Translations under genes and position numbers: made by a program | Notes under the pieces: model-generated | Database searches by the model: none | The model's input: the letters and a program-made list of their open reading frames with translations, nothing else | Told to the model about the DNA's origin: nothing | Shown: positions 1-8,622 of the stretch, in pieces | Layout of the letters: each line of letters starts with the position of its first letter | Position numbering within the stretch: the stretch's first letter is position 1 | NCBI RefSeq assembly: GCF_013466785.1 | Contig: NZ_CP059163.1 | Span: forward strand, 2,666,001 to 2,730,000 | Length of the DNA: 64,000 nucleotides | Direction of reading: 5' to 3' | Source: Nocardioides marinisabuli | GTDB lineage: Bacteria > Actinomycetota > Actinomycetes > Propionibacteriales > Nocardioidaceae

Positions 1-272
1 AGCGCGGCGAAGCCCACCCAGGCCACGAGGACGAGTCCCAGCAGCAGCGCCACCGGTGTGGTCGGGCCGCCCGCGCGCTGCAGCCCCCCGAGGGCGGCGC
101 CCAGCAGGAGGGCGGCGGCGAGCAGCGGCCACAGGATCAGCACGTTGCGCTGGGCGAAGTCTCGGTGGGTGCCGTGGGCCCATCGTCGAGCGGCGCTCGA
201 ACGACCGCGTCGCTGCCAGGTGTTGAACCCGGCCGCAGCCGTGCCGCTGAGCAGCATGAAGAGGTAGATCAC
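1..272 (-). CDS. small integral membrane protein (3' end beyond window)
   Basis: The minus strand reads open from a GTG at 272 to the window edge, with GC-rich third positions. It encodes at least three hydrophobic stretches: one at the N-terminus containing [14 protein letters not shown], one with [17 protein letters not shown], and one with [18 protein letters not shown] basic loop with several arginines lies between the first two. An in-frame stop at 297-299 rules out a longer N-terminus. The start lies three bases after a TGA at 275-277 that closes a coding-looking tail of the upstream gene, so the two genes are probably co-transcribed. I do not recognise the family. The C-terminus is outside the window, so the full length is unknown. 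Confidence 0.55.
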   Translation of the reverse strand, partial: MIYLFMLLSGTAAAGFNTWQRRGRSSAARRWAHGTHRDFAQRNVLILWPLLAAALLLGAALGGLQRAGGPTTPVALLLGLVLVAWVGFAA

Positions 273-338
273 GATCAGTCCCAGAAGGTCAGGGCGTCAC
301 CGACGTCGTCCAGGCCCTCGCCGACGTCGGGGAGACGG

Positions 339-572
339 TCACCGGTCCGCGATGTCGCGGACCTCGTCCGCCACCGCAGCCACCGCCTGGGCCAGCGCGC
401 CCAGCGCCGTGGCCAGCTCGTCCGACGAGGCCCCGGCGTCGGGTCGTCCGTCGAGGTCCGGAGCCACCGACGCCAGCGACCCCGCCGTCGAGTCGAGGAG
501 GCGTGCGGCGGTGCGCAGGTCCGCCGGCTCCACGTGGAGACGCCCCGGCGTGCGGCTCGCGGAGGTGGTCAC
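339..572 (-). CDS. small helical protein, WXG100-like in character (possibly 3'-frameshifted)
   Basis: A 77-residue, Ala/Leu/Asp-rich protein starting at GTG 572. It is predicted to be mostly helical (segments such as [17 protein letters not shown] and [18 protein letters not shown]). Size, helicity and the DUF-like small-helix pattern recall ESX/WXG100 proteins, but no clear WXG motif is visible, so this is only a resemblance. The frame closes with TGA at 339-341. Directly after it, another frame (about 338-275) reads [22 protein letters not shown] with near-perfect GC third positions and stops three bases before the next gene. That suggests the true protein is about 100 residues and the stop at 339 is a frameshift artefact or mutation. 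Confidence 0.5.
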   Translation of the reverse strand: MTTSASRTPGRLHVEPADLRTAARLLDSTAGSLASVAPDLDGRPDAGASSDELATALGALAQAVAAVADEVRDIADR

Positions 573-601
573 GAGGCGATCGTCCCACCTGGGCGGGTGG
601 G

Positions 602-1246
602 TCAAACCTCCCCCGACAGCACCGCGGCACACCATCGGTCGGCGCGTTCCTCGAGGTCGGCGCGCTCCACCGACCGGGGCGCGCTGAGGCTGCAGGTCAC
701 CCACGCGTCACCGACCAGCCCGGCGTACCTGGTCTCGCGCAGCGGGCCGCTGCGACAGGTCTGCGCCACCGACGGGTCGCCGTACGCCGCCGCGTCGGGG
801 ACGTCGCGGCACCTGCGGCCGGCGCCGTCGAGGGCACTCTCGGCCAGCTCCTCGGCGCGGGCGGGGGAGACCGGTGGGGTGAAGACCCAGGCGGCGGCGC
901 TGGTGCGGGCGGGGCCGTCGAAGCGGCAGCCGTCCTCGTGGGCCACGTCGCGCACCTCGGCGGACAGGCGGGCCTCCTCGCCGTCGGCCCAGGTCTCGCT
1001 GCGGCGGGCCTCGCCGCCGAGAGCGGCCTCGACCGCCGCGACCGGCAGGCCGTCGCACAGACCGACGCGCGGCACCACCAGGTCGGAGGTGTCGATGTCG
1101 GCGAGCGCCACCGTGCTCACCGCGGGCTCGGTCGGCTCGGCCGGCTCCGCAGCATCGTCGGCTCCGGGCGCGGTCGGCTCGTCGCTGCACGCGGCCAGCA
1201 GCAGCACCAGGGCAGGGAGCAGTGCGAGGAGGGAGCGGGACGGCAC
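602..1246 (-). CDS. putative secreted lipoprotein
   Basis: A 214-residue protein with a short basic start, a hydrophobic core ([15 protein letters not shown]) and a lipobox (LLAAC), so it is probably lipid-anchored after cleavage at Cys-20. An acidic Pro/Thr/Glu linker follows, then a globular part with four further cysteines (in GLCDGLP, DGCRFDG, QTCRSG and VTCSLS) that could form two disulfides. The pattern 'LC..L......LG' resembles mycobacterial DUF3558-type lipoproteins, but this assignment is weak. Its GTG start follows a TAGGGT -10 element by six bases, so the mRNA is likely leaderless. It is transcribed divergently from ftsE. Confidence 0.75.
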   Translation of the reverse strand: MPSRSLLALLPALVLLLAACSDEPTAPGADDAAEPAEPTEPAVSTVALADIDTSDLVVPRVGLCDGLPVAAVEAALGGEARRSETWADGEEARLSAEVRDVAHEDGCRFDGPARTSAAAWVFTPPVSPARAEELAESALDGAGRRCRDVPDAAAYGDPSVAQTCRSGPLRETRYAGLVGDAWVTCSLSAPRSVERADLEERADRWCAAVLSGEV

Positions 1247-1252
1247 CCGCCC

Positions 1253-1258
1253 ACCCTA
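1253..1258 (-). promoter_or_regulatory. -10 element of a leaderless promoter for the lipoprotein gene
   Basis: TAGGGT on the minus strand, followed by six bases and the GTG start at 1246. In actinobacteria a TANNNT hexamer at this distance places the transcription start on or next to the start codon. No ribosome binding site is present. Confidence 0.55.
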
Positions 1259-1305
1259 CGGACGGGGCGCGGCCCGAGGAGTCCGGGTTGTCAGGCGTCC
1301 TGGCG

Positions 1306-1311
1306 TAATCT
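1306..1311 (+). promoter_or_regulatory. -10 element of a leaderless promoter for ftsE
   Basis: TAATCT, seven bases before the GTG start of ftsE at 1319. A TTGTCA at 1288-1293 lies only 12 bases upstream, too close for a standard -35, so the call rests on the -10 match and the missing Shine-Dalgarno sequence. Confidence 0.55.
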
Positions 1312-1318
1312 CGACCGG

Positions 1319-2008
1319 GTGATTCGCTTCGAGAAGGTCACCAAGACCTACCCCGGCACCGGAGGGCCCGCCCTCGACCAGGTGTCGGTCGACGTCGAGA
1401 AGGGCGAGTTCGTCTTCCTGGTCGGCAGCTCGGGCTCGGGCAAGTCCACCGCCCTGCGCCTGATCCTGCGCGAGACCCGGCCCACCTCGGGCCGCGTCTA
1501 CGTCGCCGGCAAGGAGATCAACCGCCTGGCGGGCTGGAAGGTGCCGCGGCTGCGCCGCCAAATCGGCACCGTCTTCCAGGACTTCCGGCTGCTGCAGTCC
1601 AAGACCGTCGCCGAGAACGTCGCGTTCGCCATGCAGGTGACCGGCCACTCGCCCAAGGAGGTCCGGGCCCTGGTGCCCGAGACCCTCGAGCTGGTGGGCC
1701 TCGACTCCAAGGCCGACCGGCTGCCCGACGAGCTGTCGGGCGGCGAGCAGCAGCGCGTCGCGGTGGCGCGGGCCTTCGTCAACCGGCCGATGATCCTGAT
1801 CGCCGACGAGCCGACCGGCAACCTGGACCCCACCACCTCGGTGGGCATCATGAAGCTGCTCGACCGGATCAACCGCACCGGCACCACCGTGGTGATGGCC
1901 ACCCACGACCACGGCATCGTCGACCAGATGCGCAAGCGCGTCATCGAGCTCGACCACGGCAAGGTGATCCGCGACCAGGCGCAGGGCGCCTACGGCTTCC
2001 AGCACTGA
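1319..2008 (+). CDS. ftsE: cell division ATP-binding protein FtsE
   Basis: 229 residues, the usual FtsE length. ABC-type ATPase with Walker A GSSGSGKS (about residues 38-45), signature LSGGEQQR and Walker B ILIADEP. FtsE sits on the cytoplasmic face of the membrane and pairs with FtsX to transmit ATP hydrolysis to peptidoglycan hydrolases at the division site. The GTG at 1319 ([13 protein letters not shown]) gives the canonical N-terminus; longer readings in this frame have no support. ftsX follows after 80 bases. The upstream TAATCT suggests a leaderless transcript. Confidence 0.97.
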   Translation: MIRFEKVTKTYPGTGGPALDQVSVDVEKGEFVFLVGSSGSGKSTALRLILRETRPTSGRVYVAGKEINRLAGWKVPRLRRQIGTVFQDFRLLQSKTVAENVAFAMQVTGHSPKEVRALVPETLELVGLDSKADRLPDELSGGEQQRVAVARAFVNRPMILIADEPTGNLDPTTSVGIMKLLDRINRTGTTVVMATHDHGIVDQMRKRVIELDHGKVIRDQAQGAYGFQH

Positions 2009-2088
2009 GTCCCCAGCACTGACTCGCTCGCGCCGTACCCAGCGCACCTCCTCCACCGGCCCCCTACAGGCAGAGAGTCCCTCCCTCC

Positions 2089-3003
2089 ATGCGCTACGTC
2101 TTCTCCAACCTCGGCCAGGGGCTGCGTCGCAACCTCTCGATGCACCTGGCGGTGATCCTGACCCTCTTCGTCTCGCTCACGCTCGTGGGCGCCGGCGCGC
2201 TGCTCAACCGGCAGGCGGAGAAGACCAGCGACCAGCTCGGCAGCGAGCTCGAGATCACGGCGTACCTGTGCCGTGACGACGACCCCAACCAGAGCTGCCA
2301 GGGCGAGGTGACCAGCGCCGAGAAGAAGCGCATCCTCCAGGCGGTCGAGGACAACCCCGAGGTGGCGTCCTACCGGGTGGAGTCGAAGGAGACGGCCTTC
2401 GAGAAGGTCAAGGAGCTCTACGGCCCCGAGGAGGCCGACCGCTTCGAGGGCCCCAACGCGATCCTGGGCGCCGAGGACCTGCCCGAGTCGGTGTGGATCA
2501 CGCTGGAGGACCCCGCCGAGTTCGAGGGCATCACCTCGGCGATCGTCGGGCTCGACGGCGTCGCCAAGCTCGTCGACCAGCGCGAGACCGCCGGCAAGAT
2601 CATCAACACGATGGAGGCCATGCAGCGCGCCGCGCTCGGCATCGCCCTGCTGCTGGTGGTCTCGGCGCTGCTGCTGGTGGCCAACACGATCCGGTTGGCG
2701 GCCTTCGCGCGCCGCAAGGAGATCGGCATCATGCGGCTGGTGGGCGCCTCGACGCTCTACATCGCGCTGCCCTTCCTGCTCGAGGCGCTGGTCACCGCGG
2801 TCGTCAGCGTGGTGCTCGCGGGTGGAGCGCTGGCGGGCTTCCAGTACTTCGGGGTGCAGCAGCGCTTCAGCGACTACCTGGAGTTCATCCCGTGGGTCGG
2901 CTGGGACGACTACCTGGTCGCGCTGGGCGTCGTGGCGGTGCTCGGGCCGGTCCTCACGCTGCTGCCGACACTCGCGCTGACCCGCAAATACGTCAAAGTC
3001 TGA
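2089..3003 (+). CDS. ftsX: cell division protein FtsX
   Basis: 304 residues with the FtsX layout: N-terminal cytoplasmic stretch (MRYVFSNLGQGLRRNL), first membrane helix (about 21-42), a large extracellular domain of about 130 residues, then three more membrane helices, including the conserved LVANTIRLAAFARRKEIGIMRLVGAS region. The extracellular domain has a Cys pair (YLCRDDD and QSCQGE), likely a disulfide, and is the part that contacts hydrolases in known systems. It forms a complex with FtsE directly upstream, and the M23 peptidase downstream is the probable partner. Confidence 0.96.
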   Translation: MRYVFSNLGQGLRRNLSMHLAVILTLFVSLTLVGAGALLNRQAEKTSDQLGSELEITAYLCRDDDPNQSCQGEVTSAEKKRILQAVEDNPEVASYRVESKETAFEKVKELYGPEEADRFEGPNAILGAEDLPESVWITLEDPAEFEGITSAIVGLDGVAKLVDQRETAGKIINTMEAMQRAALGIALLLVVSALLLVANTIRLAAFARRKEIGIMRLVGASTLYIALPFLLEALVTAVVSVVLAGGALAGFQYFGVQQRFSDYLEFIPWVGWDDYLVALGVVAVLGPVLTLLPTLALTRKYVKV

Positions 3004-3055
3004 GTCGCGCGCCGTACCGTTCGATCGACTCTTCCCCGACGTCGAAGGCAATACG

Positions 3056-4312
3056 GTGCGCTCCTTCCCCAGCGCCTCGCGCCACCGCCTCGCATCGGCC
3101 GCCACGGCCGGTGCGCTGGTCCTGGGTGCCCTGGCCATCCCACTCGCTCACGCAGACGACGACCTGAAGGATCAGCAGAAGAAGGTCCAGAAGGAGATCC
3201 ACAGCGCCACCGAGGACCTCGAGCACTCGAGCAAGGCCACCCGCAAGGCGTTCGAGGCGGCCGCGCAGGCGCGCGCCGAGCTCGACTCGGCGAAGGCCGA
3301 GCTGGGCACCGTGCGCAGCAAGCTCGACGAGGCCAGGCTCGAGGACGCCCGCATGGAGCAGCGCCTGGCCGCGGCCCAGCTGCGCCTCGAGACCGCCCGC
3401 GACGACCTGGTCGTGGGCCAGGAGGCGCTCGAGACCCAGCGCGACGTGGTCAAGGACCGCATCGCCGACACCTACATGCAGGGCAGCCCCGATCTGCTGG
3501 TCCTGGGCAGCCTGCTCAACTCCAGCTCCACCAGCGACCTGACCCGCCAGCAGGCGGCCAGCAGCGCCATCGTGGGCCGCGAGACGTCGATGTACGACGA
3601 CCTGGACGCCGCCGAGGTGCTGCTGCAGGTCCGCGAGGACGAGGTAGAGGCCGCCAAGGACCGGGTCGCCGACGAGCGGGCCGCCGCCGCGGCGCACCTG
3701 TCGAAGGTGAAGTCGCTGACCGCTCAGGCGGTGCAGGTGCGCGACGAGGTGCGCGGACTGGTCGACAAGCGGCTCGCGGCGCGCAAGAAGGCCACGGCCG
3801 CCAAGCAGGCCGACCAGGCGGCGCTGGCCGCGCTGCGCAAGCAGGAGGACCGCATCAAGGCCCGCATCGCTGCGGCCGCCCGGCGGGCGCGCGGCACCTC
3901 GGTGGCGGCCAAGCCGTCGGGCTACCTGCTGCGGCCGGTCGGCGGCGCGGTCACCTCGCCGTTCGGCATGCGCACCCACCCGATCTACGGCTACCGCGGC
4001 ATGCACGACGGCACCGACTTCGGCGTGACGTGCGGGCAGCCGATGGCCGCCTCCGGCACCGGCACGGTGATCGCGAAGTACTACTCCTCGGTCTACGGCA
4101 ACCGGCTCTTCCTCAACCTCGGCCAGGTCAACGGACGCTCGCTGACCGTGGTCTACAACCACGCGCGCAGCTACCGCTTCAACGTCGGCGACCGGGTCTC
4201 GCGCGGCGCCACGATCGGGTACGCCGGCAACACCGGCTGGTCGACCGGCTGCCACCTGCACTACACGGTGCTGGTCGGCGGCAACCCGGTCGACCCGATG
4301 AACTGGCTCTGA
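3056..4312 (+). CDS. secreted M23 (LytM) peptidase with N-terminal coiled coil, probable FtsEX-controlled hydrolase
   Basis: 418 residues from GTG 3056 (GAAGG eight bases upstream). An N-terminal signal peptide (AATAGALVLGALAIPLAHA) is followed by a long coiled coil (about 35-270) rich in Lys/Glu/Ala heptads, a basic Ala-rich linker, and a C-terminal LytM domain (about 295-418). The zinc-site motifs are intact: HDGTD for HxxxD and HLH near the end. Coiled coil plus M23 domain is the architecture of EnvC-type partners, but EnvC has lost its catalytic residues and this protein has not, so it is probably an active endopeptidase. Position directly after ftsEX supports control by FtsX. Confidence 0.9.
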   Translation: MRSFPSASRHRLASAATAGALVLGALAIPLAHADDDLKDQQKKVQKEIHSATEDLEHSSKATRKAFEAAAQARAELDSAKAELGTVRSKLDEARLEDARMEQRLAAAQLRLETARDDLVVGQEALETQRDVVKDRIADTYMQGSPDLLVLGSLLNSSSTSDLTRQQAASSAIVGRETSMYDDLDAAEVLLQVREDEVEAAKDRVADERAAAAAHLSKVKSLTAQAVQVRDEVRGLVDKRLAARKKATAAKQADQAALAALRKQEDRIKARIAAAARRARGTSVAAKPSGYLLRPVGGAVTSPFGMRTHPIYGYRGMHDGTDFGVTCGQPMAASGTGTVIAKYYSSVYGNRLFLNLGQVNGRSLTVVYNHARSYRFNVGDRVSRGATIGYAGNTGWSTGCHLHYTVLVGGNPVDPMNWL

Positions 4313-4372
4313 GCAGCGGCTCGTCGGTGGTCCCGCCGCAACCGCGTTGACCTGACCTGGGAGAATGGACGG

Positions 4373-4852
4373 ATGGCCAGGGAGCAGGGACAGAAGATGG
4401 TGGCGCAGAACAAGAAGGCGCGCCACGACTACGCCATCGAGGACACCTTCGAGGCGGGCCTGGTGCTGCAGGGCACCGAGGTGAAGTCGCTGCGGATGGG
4501 CCGCGCCAGCCTCGTCGACGGCTTCGTCGACATCGACCGCAACGAGGCGTGGCTGCACGGGGTGCACATCCCGGAGTACTCCCAGGGCACCTGGACCAAC
4601 CACGCCGCGCGCCGCAAGCGCAAGCTGCTGCTGAACCGGGTCGAGATCGACAAGATCGAGCGCCGGGTCAGCGAGAAGGGCCTGACGGTCATCCCGCTGG
4701 CGCTGTACTTCGTCAACGGCCGCGCCAAGGTCGAGATCGGCCTGGCGAAGGGCAAGAAGCACTGGGACAAGCGCCAGTCCATCGCCGAGCGCACCGCCAA
4801 GCGCGAGGTCGAGCAGGCCGTGGGGCGCCGCCTCAAGGGCATGCGTGACTGA
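4373..4852 (+). CDS. smpB: SsrA-binding protein SmpB
   Basis: 159 residues. Binds tmRNA and delivers it to stalled ribosomes. Family signatures are clear: [20 protein letters not shown] near the start, GTEVKSLR, the HIPEYSQG and [12 protein letters not shown] region, and the basic C-terminal tail ending GRRLKGMRD. The ATG at 4373 follows GAGAAT by six bases, compatible with a leaderless transcript; a later Met (codon 9) is a possible alternative start. The downstream amidohydrolase overlaps by eight bases. The tmRNA gene lies 5 kb downstream rather than adjacent. Confidence 0.97.
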   Translation: MAREQGQKMVAQNKKARHDYAIEDTFEAGLVLQGTEVKSLRMGRASLVDGFVDIDRNEAWLHGVHIPEYSQGTWTNHAARRKRKLLLNRVEIDKIERRVSEKGLTVIPLALYFVNGRAKVEIGLAKGKKHWDKRQSIAERTAKREVEQAVGRRLKGMRD

Positions 4853-5759
4853 GGCCGACCAGCAGGAGGTGACCTGGGCCCAGGAGGTCCGCGACGCCAC
4901 CGCCTTCTGGGAGCGGCTCGGCCTGCCCGGGCTGCTCGACGTGCACACCCACTTCCTGCCCGAGCGCATCCAGCGCCGGGTCTGGGCGCAGTTCGACGAG
5001 GCCGGGCCGAAGATCGGTCGGCCCTGGCCGATCCGCTACCGCGGCACCACCCAGGAGCGGGTCGAGCAGCTGCGTGCGCTCGGCGTACGCCGCTTCTCGT
5101 CGCTGCCCTACGCCCACCGGCCCGGCATCGCCGGCTACCTCAACGAGTGGGGGGCCGAGTTCAAGCTGCTGGCGCCGGAGTCGCTGTGGTCGGCGACGTT
5201 CTACCCCGAGCCGGAGGCCGGCGCCTACGTCTCGGCGGCCCTCGAGGCCGGGGTGGAGATCTTCAAGGTGCACGTGCAGGTGGGCGAGTTCGACCTCGAC
5301 GACCCGCTGCTCGACCCGGTCTGGGGGCTGCTGGCCGAGGCCGGCACCCCGGTCGTGGTGCACGCCGGGCACGCGCCGGTCGGCAACGACTTCACCGGCC
5401 CCGCGCCGATGGCGCGGGTGCTGGCCGCGCACCCGCGGTTGTGCCTGGTGGTCGCGCACCTCGGGGCGCCGGACTACCTGGACTTCATGTCGTTCGCCGA
5501 CACCTACGACCGGGTGCACCTCGACACGACGATGACCTTCACCGACTTCTGGACGACCACCTACCCCGACGGGATGCTGGAGCGGCTCGCCGACCTCGGC
5601 GACCGGATCCTGCTCGGCACCGACTTCCCGACGATCCCGTACCCCTACGCCCACCAGCTCGAGGGCCTCGAGCGGCTCGGGCTGGGCGACGACTGGCTGC
5701 GCGCGGTCTGCTGGCACAACGCGGCCGCGCTGGTGGGCACGCCGGGCCCCCCGATGTGA
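4845..5759 (+). CDS. amidohydrolase-family (amidohydrolase 2) metal-dependent hydrolase
   Basis: 304 residues from a GTG that overlaps the end of smpB, so it is probably translationally coupled. TIM-barrel amidohydrolase signs: HTHF near residue 35 (metal ligands of strand 1), VVVHAGHAP (His on strand 5), [10 protein letters not shown] (strand 6) and [11 protein letters not shown] (Asp on strand 8). This is the amidohydrolase 2 group, which includes decarboxylases and lactonases; the substrate cannot be told from sequence. The smpB coupling may be only positional. Confidence 0.85.
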   Translation: MTEADQQEVTWAQEVRDATAFWERLGLPGLLDVHTHFLPERIQRRVWAQFDEAGPKIGRPWPIRYRGTTQERVEQLRALGVRRFSSLPYAHRPGIAGYLNEWGAEFKLLAPESLWSATFYPEPEAGAYVSAALEAGVEIFKVHVQVGEFDLDDPLLDPVWGLLAEAGTPVVVHAGHAPVGNDFTGPAPMARVLAAHPRLCLVVAHLGAPDYLDFMSFADTYDRVHLDTTMTFTDFWTTTYPDGMLERLADLGDRILLGTDFPTIPYPYAHQLEGLERLGLGDDWLRAVCWHNAAALVGTPGPPM

Positions 5760-5778
5760 TCGAGGTTCGATAGCTAAG

Positions 5779-5793
5779 CGCGCGGATCGCGGC
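5779..5793. repeat. 15-bp direct repeat A, left copy
   Basis: CGCGCGGATCGCGGC, identical to 6670-6684. The two copies flank the aminoglycoside-phosphotransferase-like gene. Confidence 0.6.
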
Positions 5794-5815
5794 ATGTCCG
5801 GACGCTTCATGGGCG

Positions 5816-6598
5816 TCAGTTGGAGAACAGCGACCTGTTCCTCTCGATCCACTCGATCTCTGCCAACTCCTCCTGCTCGACGCTGCCGTCGGCGATCCAC
5901 GTCTTCTGCGGTTCCTGCCCTTGGTCCGCGAGGAACCGGACGTGCTCGATGGTGTACCGACGCCGTCGCACGACCGCGTCGGCGACGTCAAAGCCAGTCG
6001 CAGTGCCGTACTCGTCGAGGAAGGCCTCGATGCGGGCGCGTCGATCGGGGACTTGAGGGAAGTGGTGCCAATTTAAGGCTGCATCGTCGGCTCGTAGCGG
6101 AGCGAACCACAGCAGGGCGTAGGCCACGTCGCTGAGTCTGGGTGCGCGGTGGAGGAAGTCCCAGTCGATCAGAGCGACGGCCTCACCGTCCCGCCACACG
6201 AAGTTCCAGGGTCCGGGGTCGGCATTGACGAAGACGTCGCCGCCGTCGACCGCCGGTGCGGCGAAGACTGCATCGTCGGGTGGGACCCAGTCAGCGGAAG
6301 CGTCATGGAGACGTCGCAGGAGGCGTGCCGCAGACCGCAACCCCTGCTCGTCGTGCTGGTGCTTCCACCCGTCACCGCCGCTCTCGCCCTCGATGAAGCG
6401 GAGCGTCTCAGTCTCGCCGTCCAGCGACACGGGCTCGGGAACGCAGTCCAACCCCTTCGCGCGAACGTGCCGCAAGAACGAGTGCACAGTCGCGGTGTGC
6501 GTCCCGGCCGGACGAGTGACCGTCTCGGACGTCAACACGATCGGCCGGAACTGCTCGTTCACTTCGGCTGCTCGGTTAAGTGCCTCGTCGTTCGCCAT
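5816..6598 (-). CDS. aminoglycoside phosphotransferase-like (APH/choline kinase fold) protein
   Basis: 260 residues if it starts at ATG 6598 (MANDEALNRAAEVN); an upstream in-frame ATG at 6655 adds 19 residues that look non-coding. The C-terminal half has the kinase-like catalytic loop, VNADPGPWNFVW, where the Asp and Asn of the usual HGDxxxxN motif are kept but His-Gly is replaced by Asn-Ala, followed by the metal-binding LIDWDFLHRAP. These proteins phosphorylate hydroxyls of small molecules such as aminoglycosides, homoserine or sugars; substrate unknown. GC is visibly lower than in neighbouring genes and direct repeats flank the gene, suggesting recent acquisition. Confidence 0.8.
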   Translation of the reverse strand: MANDEALNRAAEVNEQFRPIVLTSETVTRPAGTHTATVHSFLRHVRAKGLDCVPEPVSLDGETETLRFIEGESGGDGWKHQHDEQGLRSAARLLRRLHDASADWVPPDDAVFAAPAVDGGDVFVNADPGPWNFVWRDGEAVALIDWDFLHRAPRLSDVAYALLWFAPLRADDAALNWHHFPQVPDRRARIEAFLDEYGTATGFDVADAVVRRRRYTIEHVRFLADQGQEPQKTWIADGSVEQEELAEIEWIERNRSLFSN

Positions 6599-6669
6599 GC
6601 TGGGACCGTTGCGCGACCACCGGACTGGACACCAGCGAGTTTCGTGGAACGCCAATCCATCGGCACGAC

Positions 6670-6684
6670 CGCGCGGATCGCGGC
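6670..6684. repeat. 15-bp direct repeat A, right copy
   Basis: Identical to 5779-5793. It lies between the APH-like gene and the Imm8-like gene and is separated by two bases from repeat B. Confidence 0.6.
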
Positions 6685-6686
6685 TA

Positions 6687-6700
6687 CTTGTTCCATTGAC
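6687..6700. repeat. 14-bp direct repeat B, left copy
   Basis: CTTGTTCCATTGAC, identical to 7113-7126. Including CGGC and a shifted A before it, about 19 bases are near-identical. The two copies bracket the Imm8-like gene. Confidence 0.6.
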
Positions 6701-6738
6701 CCCAGGAGCGGACGTTGAGCGCCTGCAACGATGGACGC

Positions 6739-7089
6739 ATGCGCGCCGAAGTCCGCTCTATCCGGCTTGACCCTCATCCGTTGACGCTAAGCGCCAACCC
6801 TGCTGACTTCGCGTTCGAGGCACGGTTGCTTGTTGGGCCTGTGAACGCTCCTGGCGAGGAGTCCCTGGACGTGACCGTCTGCTCGCCGGAGTGGTTGGCG
6901 CGCAAGGCTGGTGGGGAGCCGTACTCGGGACGACACCACGTCGTCGTCGACGTCGAATCGTTCGACGCAGCCCAGTTGGAGTCGTGGCTGCGCCAGCAAG
7001 TGCACGCCGTGGCAGCGGAAACCTGGGCTGAGGTCGGGCAACAGCTGAACCGTCTTGGCTACTGGGAGTTCGAGGACTACACCGGCTAG
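6739..7089 (+). CDS. Imm8-like immunity-family protein (orphan)
   Basis: 116 residues from ATG 6739; a TTG at 6715 would add eight residues. The pattern is that of the Imm8 family: ESLDVTVCSPEWLA in the middle, GRHHVVVDVESFDAAQLESWL, and the C-terminal WEFEDY after a conserved Trp-rich helix. Imm8 proteins are predicted antitoxins of polymorphic toxin systems and are often found detached from them. No toxin, Rhs or secretion gene is visible nearby, so the role here is open. GC is lower than the surroundings. Confidence 0.7.
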   Translation: MRAEVRSIRLDPHPLTLSANPADFAFEARLLVGPVNAPGEESLDVTVCSPEWLARKAGGEPYSGRHHVVVDVESFDAAQLESWLRQQVHAVAAETWAEVGQQLNRLGYWEFEDYTG

Positions 7090-7112
7090 GTGGTGCTTCC
7101 GCTCATCGGCAG

Positions 7113-7126
7113 CTTGTTCCATTGAC
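7113..7126. repeat. 14-bp direct repeat B, right copy
   Basis: Identical to 6687-6700. It lies 24 bases after the stop codon of the Imm8-like gene. The rest of 7127-7206 shows no gene. Confidence 0.6.
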
Positions 7127-7206
7127 GTAGGACCGGTGGCCCCTGTGCCGATCTGTCACACCTCAATCGCATAGGGGGCGCCCGGCTGACACCGACCGAC
7201 GGCGCG

Positions 7207-8592
7207 TCAGCCCCGCGTGCGGCGACGCGCCTTCAGCTCCCAGCCGCGCAGGGGGTGCTGGCGCAGGTGCCACCTGGGGTCGTGGGCTCGGTGGTGGTGC
7301 CAAGAGCAGAGGGGGATGCCGTTGTCGAGGTCGGTGTCGCCGTGGTGGGACCAGGGGAGGAGATGGTGGATCTCGGTCCAGGCGAAGGGTCTTTCGCAGG
7401 TGCCGATGGCGCAGGTGTCGTGGACGAGTGCCAGGGCTTTTCGTTGGTGGTGGGTGTGGAGCCGTTTGGTCCTGCCGAGGTCGAGTGGAACTGACTGGGA
7501 GTTGAGGACGGCGGGGACGAGGCCTGCTTCGCAGGCCAGGCGGCGCAGGTCGCCGGCGGCGACCCGGGTGCCGGTGTCGAGCTTTGCGGTGCCGGTCTCG
7601 TGGGGTCCGTGCCAGTCGGGCCAGGTGGTGGGGTCGAGGTCGCCGGTGGCGGCGAGGTCGCGGGTGAGGTCTTCGGCGGTCATAGTGACGAGGAGGGTGA
7701 GGGCGTTGGCGCCGTTCCAGCCGTCGGTGGGCAGGTGCTCGATGAGCTCGCACAGCGCATTGCCTGCGACCTCCCAGCCCGACAGGCCGTGGTCCGGCCC
7801 GGTGGGGGCGGACTCGTCGTAGCCGGAGAAGTTCTCGCCCTCTGGGCCGGTACGCGCCTTGTTGAGGCGGCGGGGTGCCGACAGGGTCTCGAGGGCGGTG
7901 CGCAGCAGGGAGCCGTGGAGCTCGGGGATGGTGAACTTCCCGGAGTAGGTGCCGTCGCCGTTGTCGTGCAGCGCCAGGTAGGTCTCGTGCTTGGCTCGCC
8001 GTGACTCGCGGCCGAGCATGATCGCTTCGTGCTTGTCGGCGAGGTCGCGGTCGACGACGTCGAGCATCCGCCGAGCGGCCTGTCGGAGCCGCTTGGCGTT
8101 CATTGGGCGCCCCGAGCGGGTGCCGACCCCGGTGGCCTTGTTGACCAGCATCTCCTCAGCGGCGGCGAGCTGCTCGGGGGTGGTCTCGAGGGGTGCCTGC
8201 TCAGCGGCGCGAACGACCACCCGGACTTGGTCGGCGCGCAGCTGGCCGGCGGCGTACGCCTCGCGCGTGTGGTGGTACTTCGTCTTAAGCAGCTCGGCCA
8301 GGTGCAGGCCGCCCGCGTTGACCTCGCGGGTGGTGCCGGTGAGGGCGGCCGCCCAGGCATCGGTGCCCGTGGCCGCGTCATCGGCGGCGACCTGGCGTCG
8401 TTCGGCCTCGGCGAGGACCTTGAGGCGCAGCGACTCGGCCTGCGACTCGACGACGGCCAGCGTCTCGAGCAGCCGGCCCAGCTCCTCGCGGGCCACATGC
8501 TCGAGGGCGATGGCGTGCGCCTCGCCCAGGGCGGCGCTCGCGCCGGCCACCGCGGGGGCCGCGGTGGGGATCGGGAGCGTCGTCAACGTCAT
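7207..8592 (-). CDS. DUF222 / 13E12-repeat family HNH endonuclease
   Basis: 461 residues if it starts at ATG 8592 (MTLTTLPIPTAAP). GGAGG lies only one base before this ATG and seven bases before an in-frame TTG at 8586, so the real start may be the TTG. A longer in-frame ATG at 8622 would place its codon against a regulatory box and is less likely. The N-terminal three quarters is the helical DUF222 region; the C-terminus carries an HNH domain (CERPFAWTEIHHLLPW, then DLDNGIPLCSWHHHRAHD) with the Cys and His residues of a zinc-finger HNH. These proteins are multicopy in actinobacteria and their function is unsettled. An SOS-box-like palindrome sits just upstream. Confidence 0.9.
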   Translation of the reverse strand: MTLTTLPIPTAAPAVAGASAALGEAHAIALEHVAREELGRLLETLAVVESQAESLRLKVLAEAERRQVAADDAATGTDAWAAALTGTTREVNAGGLHLAELLKTKYHHTREAYAAGQLRADQVRVVVRAAEQAPLETTPEQLAAAEEMLVNKATGVGTRSGRPMNAKRLRQAARRMLDVVDRDLADKHEAIMLGRESRRAKHETYLALHDNGDGTYSGKFTIPELHGSLLRTALETLSAPRRLNKARTGPEGENFSGYDESAPTGPDHGLSGWEVAGNALCELIEHLPTDGWNGANALTLLVTMTAEDLTRDLAATGDLDPTTWPDWHGPHETGTAKLDTGTRVAAGDLRRLACEAGLVPAVLNSQSVPLDLGRTKRLHTHHQRKALALVHDTCAIGTCERPFAWTEIHHLLPWSHHGDTDLDNGIPLCSWHHHRAHDPRWHLRQHPLRGWELKARRRTRG

Positions 8593-8622
8593 GCCTCCAT
8601 GACCCCAGAGCAAAGGCCGCAT

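Noticed and set aside
2009..2088. A separate small gene between ftsE and ftsX
   Set aside because: No start with a binding site and no coding bias in the 80 bases.
5760..7126. Integron-type gene cassettes
   Set aside because: Direct repeats bracket the two genes, but no attC-like inverted core sites and no integrase were found, and the genes point in opposite directions.
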